From the NCBI GenBank assembly GCA_045600845.1, contig JAZRYR010000049.1, forward strand, positions 1-7,190: a DNA stretch of 7,190 nucleotides, read 5' to 3'. Source of the stretch: RGIG5612 sp045600845 (GTDB taxonomy: Bacteria; Bacillota; Clostridia; Lachnospirales; Lachnospiraceae). The notes beneath the pieces are model-generated. The model saw only the letters and a program-made list of their open reading frames with translations, ran no database searches and was not told the origin of the DNA. Below, piece after piece: positions 1 to 5,962 of this stretch; the first letter of the stretch is position 1, and every line of letters begins with the position of its first letter. The position numbers and the translations under genes were made by a program.

Positions 1-199
1 TCGGAGCCTTTTTAGAAATTCTACAAGGACCCATGGAGCAAATACGGCAGCAAGTTCCGGATTCACCGAAGCCGCAATGTGGAGTCTGATTAGCAACTCG
101 CTGTTGCCAAGTATCAGCGCCAACTTTTTCTGCTGTCTGAAGAAGTTCCTGATTCGCTTTATCAACTTCTTCTGGTGAGATTAATAGTTCCCAACTCAA
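1..199 (-). CDS. cooS: Anaerobic Ni-Fe carbon monoxide dehydrogenase catalytic subunit, N-terminal fragment (cut by left edge)
   Basis: The family catalyses reversible CO oxidation to CO2 in the cytoplasm, passing electrons to ferredoxin-like partners, or supplies CO to acetyl-CoA synthase in the Wood-Ljungdahl pathway. Only the first 66 codons are present. They carry the family's N-terminal cluster-binding signature, CGFG-x4-CCR-x-C-x4-CRI, at residues 42-61 (positions 17-76). The cysteines at residues 42 and 50 match the cluster D ligands, which bridge the homodimer. Cysteines 51, 54 and 59 match the first three cluster B ligands; the fourth lies beyond the edge, as do all cluster C (Ni-Fe-S) ligands. 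The start is TTG: it lies 8 nt after a perfect AGGAGG, there is no in-frame ATG between it and an in-frame stop at 236-238, and the resulting offset to the first cysteine resembles known CooS proteins. Stand-alone CooS and the AcsA of a CODH/acetyl-CoA synthase complex cannot be told apart from this fragment. Family assignment is firm; intactness of the gene is unknown. Confidence 0.9.
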   Translation of the reverse strand, partial: MSWELLISPEEVDKANQELLQTAEKVGADTWQQRVANQTPHCGFGESGTCCRICSMGPCRISKKAP

Positions 200-207
200 A
201 TTAGTTA

Positions 208-213
208 CCTCCT
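208..213 (-). promoter_or_regulatory. Shine-Dalgarno site of cooS
   Basis: The minus strand reads AGGAGG, a full match to the anti-Shine-Dalgarno core, 8 nt before a TTG codon at 197-199. It is the strongest ribosome binding site in the window and fixes the non-ATG start of cooS. Confidence 0.85.
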
Positions 214-234
214 GAAAGTATGTTGCGCTAAAAA

Positions 235-263
235 ATCATATAATAGTTCCAATTTAATGTTAG
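235..263 (-). promoter_or_regulatory. Probable sigma-70/SigA promoter of cooS
   Basis: On the minus strand a -35-like CTAACA (258-263, 4 of 6 to TTGACA) is followed after exactly 17 bp by a -10-like TATGAT (235-240, 5 of 6 to TATAAT). Transcription would begin near 228, giving a leader of about 28 nt that contains the AGGAGG. The region is AT-rich, so chance matches are common; spacing and position relative to the start codon support the call. A second -10-like GATAAT lies just upstream (minus strand, about 265-270) without a good -35. Confidence 0.45.
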
Positions 264-317
264 ATTATCATTCTTTATAAAAACTGTATTGTTTCATAAA
301 ACTAATTTTGGTAAAAT

Positions 318-331
318 TTTTCAATTGAAAA
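318..331. repeat. Perfect 14-bp palindrome TTTTCAATTGAAAA
   Basis: TTTTCAATTGAAAA equals its own reverse complement and directly abuts the inverted repeat at 332-349. It resembles the CodY box (AATTTTCWGAAAATT) only superficially, because four bases rather than one separate TTTTC from GAAAA. It may be part of the cooS control region or simply AT-rich sequence. Confidence 0.4.
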
Positions 332-349
332 TGTACTTTTTTAAGTACA
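332..349. promoter_or_regulatory. Inverted repeat TGTACTT-N4-AAGTACA, candidate operator (proximal site)
   Basis: A perfect 7-bp inverted repeat with a 4-bp TTTT spacer, centred about 112 bp upstream of the predicted cooS transcription start. Six of seven half-site bases match the repeat at 376-393, with the same spacer length, which suggests two sites for one dimeric regulator. The half-site does not match Rex (TTGTTAA-N4-TTAACAA), CooA/CRP-type (TGTxA-N6-TxACA) or TnrA/GlnR boxes as I know them. Its distance upstream of the promoter fits an activator or looping arrangement better than simple blocking of RNA polymerase. Confidence 0.4.
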
Positions 350-375
350 AATTACCATAAGCGGCCAAAATACTA

Positions 376-393
376 TGTATTTATAAAAATACA
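376..393. promoter_or_regulatory. Inverted repeat TGTATTT-N4-AAATACA, candidate operator (distal site)
   Basis: A second perfect 7-4-7 inverted repeat (spacer ATAA), 44 bp centre to centre from the one at 332-349, or about four helical turns. It ends just before the A-tract of the lepA terminator, so it lies in the space between the two transcription units. The only half-site difference is C to T at position 5, compensated on the other arm so that symmetry is kept. An isolated half-site-like TGTATT also occurs at 285-290, without a matching second arm. Confidence 0.4.
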
Positions 394-394
394 C

Positions 395-419
395 AAAAAA
401 AGCAGCCGGAAACGGCTGC
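395..419 (-). terminator. Rho-independent terminator of the carbonic anhydrase-UDPGP-argS-lepA unit
   Basis: Arms GCAGCCG (402-408) and CGGCTGC (413-419) form a 7-bp GC-rich stem with a 4-nt loop. On the minus strand the stem is followed by seven T residues (complement of the A-run 395-401). It begins 37 bp after the lepA stop. A run of seven T (421-427) on the other side makes the structure potentially bidirectional, so it could also stop antisense transcription running from cooS toward lepA. Confidence 0.9.
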
Positions 420-430
420 CTTTTTTTGAA

Positions 431-448
431 ATATTTTTATAAAAATAT
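431..448. repeat. Perfect 18-bp AT-only palindrome
   Basis: ATATTTTTATAAAAATAT equals its own reverse complement and sits between the lepA stop codon and the terminator hairpin. It contains only A and T, so a hairpin would be weak. It shares the TTTATAAAAATA core with the candidate operator at 376-393 but lacks the TGT/ACA ends. Confidence 0.4.
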
Positions 449-456
449 GTTTTTTT

Positions 457-2262
457 CTATTTGTCGTCCAGTTTCAGTACGGACATGAAGGCTTTTTGAG
501 GAATTTCTACATTACCTATCTGGCGCATTCTCTTCTTTCCTTCCTTCTGTTTTTCCAGAAGTTTTCTCTTACGGGTAATGTCTCCACCATAGCATTTTGC
601 CAGCACGTCTTTCCGAAGTGCTTTAACGGTTTCACGAGCAATTACCTTGCTGCCAATGGCTGCCTGAATCGGAATTTCAAACAGATGACGCGGGATTTCC
701 TCTTTCAGTTTTTCACACATCTTCCGGCCGCGTTCATAAGCAGTTCCCTCATGTACAATAAAGGAAAGGGCATCCACTTCTTCCCGATTGATCAGAATAT
801 CCAGTTTTACCAGTTTCGACTGTTCATAGCCTTTCAATTCATAGTCTAACGAAGCATAGCCTCTGGAACGGGATTTCAAAGCATCAAAGAAGTCATAAAT
901 AATCTCATTCAGTGGCAGGTCGTAACGTAAGATCGCTCTGGTTGCCTCGATATATTCGATTTCTTTATAGATTCCTCTTCGTTCCTGGCAAAGTTCCATA
1001 ATCGGGCCGATAAACTCCGAAGTTACCATAATTTCTGCTGCCACCATCGGCTCTTCCATATATTCTATTTCCGAAGGATCCGGCAGATTGGTCGGATTTG
1101 TTAAATCCATAACCGTTCCATCGGTTTTATGGACTTTATAAATAACCGAAGGAGCTGTCGTTACCAGATCCAGGTTATATTCTCTTTCCAGTCGTTCTTC
1201 AATAATTTCCAGATGTAAAAGACCTAAGAATCCACAACGGAAGCCAAAACCTAAGGCAATGGATGTTTCTGGTTCGTAGTTTAAAGAAGCATCGTTTAAC
1301 TGAAGTTTTTCCAAAGCATCTCTTAAGTCTTCGTAATGGGCACCATCTGCAGGATACATTCCGCAGAACACCATGGAATTTACTTTCTTATATCCCGGCA
1401 ACGGTTCCGTACATGGATTATTTAAATCCGTTACGGTATCTCCTACCATGGTATCCCGGACATTCTTGATGGAGGCAGTAAAATAGCCTACCATACCGGC
1501 ACTTAATTCATCACAAGGAATAAATTTTCCGGCGCCAAAATAACCAACTTCGACGACGTTTACGGTAGCTTGCGTAGCCATCATTTTTGCCTGAGTGCCG
1601 ACTTTAATCCGACCTTCTTTAATCCGGCAGAAAACAATAACTCCTTTATAAGAGTCGTAAATAGAGTCAAAAATCAAAGCTCTTAACGGAGCATTTTCAT
1701 CCCCTTCCGGAGCTGGGATACGTTCTACAATTGCCTCTAATACCTGATCAATATTAATGTCATTTTTTGCAGAAATTAAAGGAGCGTCCTGGGCTTCCAG
1801 ACCGATGACGTCTTCTATTTCATCAATTACCCTCTGTGGTTCTGCACTTGGCAGGTCAATTTTATTGATGACCGGAATTACTTCCAGATCGTGGTCGATG
1901 GCCATATAAACATTGGCCAACGTCTGGGCCTCAATTCCCTGAGCCGCGTCTACCACCAGTACCGCGCCATCGCAGGCAGCCAAAGACCTGGAGACTTCAT
2001 AGTTAAAGTCAACATGACCCGGCGTATCGATTAAATTAAAGGTATACTCTTCCCCATTCTGAGCCTTATAAATAGCTCTTACGGTCTGCGCCTTAATGGT
2101 AATACCACGCTCTCTTTCCAGGTCCATGTTATCCAAAACCTGAGCCTGCATTTCACGGGAAGTCAACGTACCGGTTTTCTCAATAATACGGTCTGCCAGC
2201 GTGCTTTTTCCATGGTCAATATGGGCGATAATACAAAAATTTCGAATATGTTTCTGATCCAT
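457..2262 (-). CDS. lepA: Elongation factor 4 (LepA), ribosome back-translocase GTPase
   Basis: LepA/EF4 is a ribosome-dependent translational GTPase of the EF-G family. It acts on stalled or mistranslocated ribosomes and has also been linked to initiation and 30S assembly. The 601-residue protein has the family's usual length (about 600). GTPase motifs are all present: P-loop AHIDHGKST (13-21), switch I ERGITIK (51-57), DTPGH (79-83), NKID (133-136) and SAK (164-166). Beta-barrel and EF-G III/V-like domains follow. The basic LepA-specific C-terminal domain is intact, with CYGGDITRKRKLLEKQKEGK at 557-576. The catalytic histidine after DTPG is present (H83), and no internal damage is visible. 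The ATG at 2262 is the family's usual start, but its ribosome binding site is poor (AGGT 5-8 nt upstream), so expression may rely on coupling to argS, 28 bp upstream. It is the last gene before the terminator at 395-419. Confidence 0.97.
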   Translation of the reverse strand: MDQKHIRNFCIIAHIDHGKSTLADRIIEKTGTLTSREMQAQVLDNMDLERERGITIKAQTVRAIYKAQNGEEYTFNLIDTPGHVDFNYEVSRSLAACDGAVLVVDAAQGIEAQTLANVYMAIDHDLEVIPVINKIDLPSAEPQRVIDEIEDVIGLEAQDAPLISAKNDINIDQVLEAIVERIPAPEGDENAPLRALIFDSIYDSYKGVIVFCRIKEGRIKVGTQAKMMATQATVNVVEVGYFGAGKFIPCDELSAGMVGYFTASIKNVRDTMVGDTVTDLNNPCTEPLPGYKKVNSMVFCGMYPADGAHYEDLRDALEKLQLNDASLNYEPETSIALGFGFRCGFLGLLHLEIIEERLEREYNLDLVTTAPSVIYKVHKTDGTVMDLTNPTNLPDPSEIEYMEEPMVAAEIMVTSEFIGPIMELCQERRGIYKEIEYIEATRAILRYDLPLNEIIYDFFDALKSRSRGYASLDYELKGYEQSKLVKLDILINREEVDALSFIVHEGTAYERGRKMCEKLKEEIPRHLFEIPIQAAIGSKVIARETVKALRKDVLAKCYGGDITRKRKLLEKQKEGKKRMRQIGNVEIPQKAFMSVLKLDDK

Positions 2263-2290
2263 TGTTACCTAATTTCTGTTGTGATTTTTA

Positions 2291-4012
2291 TTACATTCTT
2301 TCCGGAGCAGCAAAGCCTAACAGGTCGATGCACTGTTCTAACACCTCTTTTGTAAGTTTTAACAGGCCTAAATAACTGTCTTTCTTCGTTTCATCTTCTT
2401 CGGATAAGATTTTTACTTCATGATAGAATCCGTTGAAAGCGTTAGCCAGATCATAAATATACGCACATAATTTATGTGGAGCCAGCTCGTTATAAACGGT
2501 TTCAATTACGTCGTTGAATCTGGAAAGTTCCATCATCAGGTCTTTCTCACTCTTTTGGCCGGTGAAGGATACTTTTCCGGATGGAGCCACTCCTGCCTTA
2601 TTCAGGATGGATTTGATTCTTACGATGGTGTAAAGAATATATGGGCCGGTATTGCCCTCAAATTCGATAAATCGGCTGATATCAAAGATATAGTCCTTGG
2701 TCGCCTGATTGGACAGGTCGCCATATTTCAGGGCTGCTAAAGCGATAATCTTCGAAGTCTTCTCCGCTTCTTCCCGGTCAATATCCGGATTATCTTTCAT
2801 CTTTTCCAAAACCGCTTCATTTACTTCGTTGATCAGGGATTCCAGTCTCATAACGCCGCCGGAACGGGTTTTATAAGGCTGTCCGTCTTTTCCGTTCATG
2901 GTACCGAACCCTAAATGGAATAATTTTTCACCTTCATGAACGATTCCTGCTTTTTTGGAAACACGGAACACCTGCTCCAGATGAAGAGCCTGCCGCTTAT
3001 CTACAACATAAATAATATAATCCGGCTTATAAAGTTTTTCTCTTTCCACTAAAGTTGCCAGGTCTGTGGTTGCATACAGACTGGAACCATCGGATTTCAC
3101 AACGATGCAAGGAGGGAGTTCTTTCTTGTCGGAATCTTCCGTGACATCGATAACCCAGGCACCCTGACTTTCTCTTGCCAGACCGTCATCTTTCAGTTTC
3201 TGAATCATATCCGGAATATATGGCTGAACGTCGCTTTCGCCTTTCCACAGTTCAAAGAAAACTTCCAGCTTATCATAATTTTTCTTCAGGTCCTCTTTGG
3301 AAACTTCTAAGATTTTCTCCCAGATTTTCCGGTATTCTTCGTTACCATACTGCAGTTCGTTAGTAATTCTATGAGCCTCTTCTGCAAAAACCGGGTCGTA
3401 GGTCTCACTTTCTGTTTTACATTTTTTACTAGCGGTCGGATAGATTTCTTCCAGGTCGGATACATTGAAATCTGTCATTCCACGTAATTTCAGTTCTGCA
3501 ATTACCTGGCCCATCTGAAGACCCCAGTCTCCTAAATGAACATCACCTAAAGTTTCATGACCTACATATTTGCAGATTCGCTTAATGCTTTCACCAATAA
3601 TGGCAGCTCTTAAATGGCCGATATGTAAAGGCTTCGCAACATTTGCTCCGCCGTAATCTACCACGACCATCATTGGATTTTCTGCCGGTTCCAAGCCGAA
3701 TTTCTCGTTTTCTTCCATTCCGTTAACGTAGTCGGTAAGAAAATCCCCTTTTACTTTCAAGTTGATAAACCCAGGCTTTACTGCGTCTGCTTCCTCAAAC
3801 ACCGGATTCTTTTTCAGAATTTCTACTACTGCCTGAGCAATATCCAAAGGAGCTTTATGAGCTTCTTTCGCTAAAGCCATGGCGCCATTACACTGGTATT
3901 CGCACAAGTCCGGGCGGTTGGAAACAGAAGCTACAACTTTCTCTGACGGAAAACCTGCTTCATCAAAAGCTTTTTTCAATTCGTCTGTAATTAATACAAG
4001 AAATTTTTTCAT
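2291..4012 (-). CDS. argS: Arginyl-tRNA synthetase (class Ia)
   Basis: Charges tRNA-Arg with arginine in the cytoplasm, using ATP. The 573-residue protein is full length for the family. It has an N-terminal Add-1 domain (about 1-110), then the catalytic Rossmann fold with HIGH (130-133, within NVAKPLHIGHLRA) and GDWGLQMG (161-168). The KMSKS position is occupied by the degenerate KTRSGG (381-386), normal for many ArgRS enzymes that lack a canonical KMSKS. The C-terminal DALR anticodon-binding helical domain starts near 450 (EGNTGPYILYT at 452-462) and ends in the usual APERM. The ATG at 4010-4012 overlaps the upstream stop codon as ATGA and has GGAG 7 nt upstream, so translation is probably coupled to the UDPGP-family gene. 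No regulatory T-box or other leader can sit directly before it, since there is no intergenic space. Confidence 0.98.
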   Translation of the reverse strand: MKKFLVLITDELKKAFDEAGFPSEKVVASVSNRPDLCEYQCNGAMALAKEAHKAPLDIAQAVVEILKKNPVFEEADAVKPGFINLKVKGDFLTDYVNGMEENEKFGLEPAENPMMVVVDYGGANVAKPLHIGHLRAAIIGESIKRICKYVGHETLGDVHLGDWGLQMGQVIAELKLRGMTDFNVSDLEEIYPTASKKCKTESETYDPVFAEEAHRITNELQYGNEEYRKIWEKILEVSKEDLKKNYDKLEVFFELWKGESDVQPYIPDMIQKLKDDGLARESQGAWVIDVTEDSDKKELPPCIVVKSDGSSLYATTDLATLVEREKLYKPDYIIYVVDKRQALHLEQVFRVSKKAGIVHEGEKLFHLGFGTMNGKDGQPYKTRSGGVMRLESLINEVNEAVLEKMKDNPDIDREEAEKTSKIIALAALKYGDLSNQATKDYIFDISRFIEFEGNTGPYILYTIVRIKSILNKAGVAPSGKVSFTGQKSEKDLMMELSRFNDVIETVYNELAPHKLCAYIYDLANAFNGFYHEVKILSEEDETKKDSYLGLLKLTKEVLEQCIDLLGFAAPERM

Positions 4013-5226
4013 AATTCTACTCCATTATTTGAAAGCATTTCGCGTGCTGAATCCAGCGAGTCAACACCATGCATATTTTTGATCGGTGCAAATTCTTTTT
4101 CTCTTACCACCTCATAACCTAAACAGCCGGACATCATTTCAATCATATCCAGCACCAGATTTTCATATTTATGTCCGTTTGGTTCTTCTGGTTTTACATG
4201 ATTTCCGTCATCATCAATATACGGTACTTTTTTATTTACGATATGGAGAGGCAACTGCTGGTTAGCAATTTCTTCCAGGTCTTTTACTTTAAACAGATAA
4301 TTTAAAATAACACCGAAGTTGTATGCTAATTCTCCATTTTCTGCCTTTTCCACCATCATATCTTCCGTAAGGTCAAAATATTCTACGATGGATGGATGGC
4401 CATTCTTAAGGCAAAGGACTCCAACCTTTTCATCCGGAGCGGCTTTACGGATAACCTTCGCGCCGATCGGCTGGCCGGATTTCAACGTTGCACCTACGAA
4501 AACCGGATCGGCAATCTGCTGAAGAACATTATCTACCGCAAAAATATTAATCCACTCTACGCCCATGGCTTTTACTTTCTCCAACAAGCCTGCCTTCTGC
4601 ATGGATACGAACCAGCCGCCATTCCCGTTTGGAGAAAGGGAAATATGACCTTTTTCTTCCAGATATACTTTTCCGTTAAGATCTGTAGCCGGAGCCATTT
4701 CCTGAATAAAGAAATCTATATAGTCTTTGTTATACCCAAAATAATTATGGGCCTCAAAGAAAGCACGGGTTTCTGCGTCATTCTTATCACTGGTCATGAT
4801 CAACAACGGAATCCAAGTGTCCGCTTCCTTTTTTACTTTCATCAGGTTCTGAATCAGACACTGGAAAATATAAATTTCTCTGGTCAGACCAATATTCAAA
4901 GCACCTTTTGGTCCATCAATTCCCAGACGGGTTCCCTGACCGCCGGCTAAAAGAACCGCTGCCACTTTATTGTTTTGGATAGCTTCAATGCCATACGAAC
5001 GGAAATCCTCTTCGGATTTTGCAATCTCACTTAACGTCATTACCTCAATCGGAGTAATCGCTCCTTCCGTTGCAAGGAATTCCTCCCCATTAATCAGGTC
5101 AAAATCAATCCCGTCAATTTCTTCCAGAAGCGTTTCCTTTTCCTCGTCATTCAGTTCCTCATAAAATCTTAAAAGCTGAAGCTGATCGTATTTTTCAAGT
5201 TTTTCTCTAATTACACTGTATTCCAT
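4009..5226 (-). CDS. UDPGP-family uridylyltransferase (UDP-GlcNAc/UDP-sugar pyrophosphorylase-like)
   Basis: Predicted to make a UDP-sugar and pyrophosphate from UTP and a sugar 1-phosphate in the cytoplasm, feeding cell-wall or surface glycan synthesis. The 405-residue protein has the eukaryote-type UDPGP/UAP fold signatures. These are the nucleotide-binding LAGGQGTRLG (93-102) with GPKG (105-108), uridine-contacting SPNGNGG (198-204), VDN (231-233), AYNFGV (301-306), and near the C-terminus EFAPIKN (378-384), like the EFSPLKN of eukaryotic UAP1. It is not GalU or GlmU: there is no hexapeptide-repeat acetyltransferase domain. The substrate (GlcNAc-1-P, Glc-1-P, Gal-1-P) cannot be fixed from motifs. 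The chosen ATG has AGAAGG 7 nt upstream; a six-codon extension to a TTG at 5244 has no ribosome binding site. It lies 24 bp after the carbonic anhydrase-like gene and overlaps argS by 4 bp. Confidence 0.88.
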   Translation of the reverse strand: MEYSVIREKLEKYDQLQLLRFYEELNDEEKETLLEEIDGIDFDLINGEEFLATEGAITPIEVMTLSEIAKSEEDFRSYGIEAIQNNKVAAVLLAGGQGTRLGIDGPKGALNIGLTREIYIFQCLIQNLMKVKKEADTWIPLLIMTSDKNDAETRAFFEAHNYFGYNKDYIDFFIQEMAPATDLNGKVYLEEKGHISLSPNGNGGWFVSMQKAGLLEKVKAMGVEWINIFAVDNVLQQIADPVFVGATLKSGQPIGAKVIRKAAPDEKVGVLCLKNGHPSIVEYFDLTEDMMVEKAENGELAYNFGVILNYLFKVKDLEEIANQQLPLHIVNKKVPYIDDDGNHVKPEEPNGHKYENLVLDMIEMMSGCLGYEVVREKEFAPIKNMHGVDSLDSAREMLSNNGVEL

Positions 5227-5233
5227 AATCGCA

Positions 5234-5239
5234 CCTTCT
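5234..5239 (-). promoter_or_regulatory. Shine-Dalgarno site deciding the UDPGP-family start
   Basis: AGAAGG on the minus strand lies 7 nt before ATG at 5224-5226. It falls inside the six-codon extension that a TTG start at 5244 would give, and so argues for the shorter protein. The same AGAAGG with 7-nt spacing precedes the upstream gene. Confidence 0.7.
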
Positions 5240-5250
5240 ATCAAGTCTGT

Positions 5251-5763
5251 TTATTGCTGTTTCTTTGCATAAGCTGCTGCTTCATTTAAATAGGTTATTG
5301 CATTTTGTGCGTTTTTCTTCGCCTGTTCTTCGCTCATCTCTTTCTTCACAGATGCCGGAGCTCCAACGATTACCGTATTATCCAGGTACTCTTTTCCTTC
5401 TGTTACCAGCGCCCCTGCACCCACAGTACAGTTCTTTCCGATAACGGAATGATTCATTACAATGGCACCCATACCAATCAGCGCGCCATCCTTTACGGTA
5501 CATCCATGGATAATGCAGTTATGTCCAATGGTTACATTTTCGCCGATTTCCACGTGGCCACCTGGATCCACATGAACTACACTGTTATCCTGAATATTTG
5601 TATTTTTACCAACTTTGATAGGACCGCTATCTCCTCTTAAAACTGCCCCAAACCATACGCTGACGCCTTCTTCTAAGGTAACGTCCCCGATAATCGTCGC
5701 ATTGTCTGCTACAAAAAGAGCTTTTGAAATATCCGGAGTTTTTCCCTCAAAATCCAATATCAT
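5251..5763 (-). CDS. Gamma-class carbonic anhydrase-like hexapeptide-repeat protein (YrdA/PaaY/CaiE type)
   Basis: A 170-residue left-handed beta-helix protein, predicted trimeric and cytoplasmic with metal sites between subunits; the proposed reaction is CO2 hydration to bicarbonate. Hexapeptide repeats fill about residues 15-135, followed by a C-terminal helix (about 142-168). The three metal-binding histidines of the gamma class are present: H64 (VVHVDPGG), H81 (IGHNCI) and H86 (IIHGC). Catalytic-pocket equivalents R43 and D45 (VLRGD) and Q58/D59 (IQDN) are also seen. The acidic loop with the proton-shuttle glutamate of archaeal Cam is absent, as in most bacterial short forms, many of which show little activity when tested, so enzymatic activity is inferred. 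The ATG at 5763 has AGAAGG 7 nt upstream; a 17-codon extension to GTG at 5814 lacks family similarity. It is the first gene of the minus-strand unit. Confidence 0.92.
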   Translation of the reverse strand: MILDFEGKTPDISKALFVADNATIIGDVTLEEGVSVWFGAVLRGDSGPIKVGKNTNIQDNSVVHVDPGGHVEIGENVTIGHNCIIHGCTVKDGALIGMGAIVMNHSVIGKNCTVGAGALVTEGKEYLDNTVIVGAPASVKKEMSEEQAKKNAQNAITYLNEAAAYAKKQQ

Positions 5764-5770
5764 TTTCTTT

Positions 5771-5776
5771 CCTTCT
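5771..5776 (-). promoter_or_regulatory. Shine-Dalgarno site of the gamma-carbonic anhydrase-like gene
   Basis: AGAAGG on the minus strand stands 7 nt before ATG at 5761-5763 and settles that start over the in-frame GTG at 5814. A second SD-like AGGAG lies further upstream at about 5785-5789, but no start codon is suitably spaced from it. Confidence 0.75.
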
Positions 5777-5793
5777 TTCGTATCTCCTGATGC

Positions 5794-5816
5794 GCGTATT
5801 TGTTTACAAAACACGC
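5794..5816 (-). other. Possible small hairpin in the operon leader
   Basis: GCGT (5794-5797) can pair with ACGC (5813-5816), and TTTG (5799-5802) with CAAA (5807-5810), around a 4-nt loop with a small internal loop. This would lie in the predicted mRNA leader, upstream of the ribosome binding site. The stem is short and has no T-run, so it is not a terminator, and I recognise no riboswitch class in it. Confidence 0.2.
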
Positions 5817-5838
5817 CACTTTAAACCCATGTTAATAT

Positions 5839-5867
5839 ATCATAAAAGAGCAGATTCATAAAGTCTA
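5839..5867 (-). promoter_or_regulatory. Probable promoter of the carbonic anhydrase-UDPGP-argS-lepA unit
   Basis: On the minus strand TAGACT (5862-5867, 4 of 6 to TTGACA) is separated by 17 bp from TATGAT (5839-5844, 5 of 6 to TATAAT). Transcription would start near 5832, giving a leader of about 69 nt. The architecture is the same as the predicted cooS promoter, including an identical -10 hexamer. Confidence 0.5.
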
Positions 5868-5923
5868 CATTGTCTAAAAATGTTACGTATTCGTTTTTTT
5901 TATTCACGAAGTAAAAGTAAACG

Positions 5924-5952
5924 TTGCGTACGGAAAAAGTTCAGGATACAAT
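5924..5952 (+). promoter_or_regulatory. Candidate promoter of the helicase gene
   Basis: TTGCGT (5924-5929, 3 of 6 to TTGACA), 17 bp, then TACAAT (5947-5952, 5 of 6 to TATAAT). Transcription would begin around 5958-5960, only a few bases before the ATG at 5963, implying a leaderless or nearly leaderless message. This agrees with the lack of a well-placed ribosome binding site, but the -35 is weak. Confidence 0.35.
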
Positions 5953-5962
5953 AAGTTCACTT

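Noticed and set aside
318..331. CodY binding box upstream of cooS
   Set aside because: The TTTTC and GAAAA arms are four bases apart instead of one, so the match to AATTTTCWGAAAATT is poor.
353..370. Sigma-54 promoter (TTGGCC...TGG on the minus strand)
   Set aside because: The GG and GC elements of a -24/-12 promoter are not correctly spaced and no TTGC element is present.
381..386. Loss of the KMSKS motif in ArgRS (residue numbers of argS)
   Set aside because: KTRSGG at this place is a known natural variant in many arginyl-tRNA synthetases and is not a sign of inactivation.
4396..4950. A 184-codon plus-strand open frame inside the UDPGP-family gene
   Set aside because: It is a shadow of the conserved minus-strand gene. 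Its translation is low-complexity-like and matches no family I know.
5227..5244. A six-codon extension of the UDPGP-family gene from TTG at 5244
   Set aside because: There is no ribosome binding site before the TTG, while the internal ATG has a good one.
5764..5814. A 17-codon N-terminal extension of the carbonic anhydrase-like gene from GTG at 5814
   Set aside because: The ATG at 5763 has AGAAGG 7 nt upstream and matches the usual family start. The extension would cover the leader and shows no recognisable similarity.
5889..5911. TTCGT...ACGAA inverted repeat in the divergent promoter region
   Set aside because: Only 5 bp per arm around an 11-bp loop, with no second copy; easily explained by chance.
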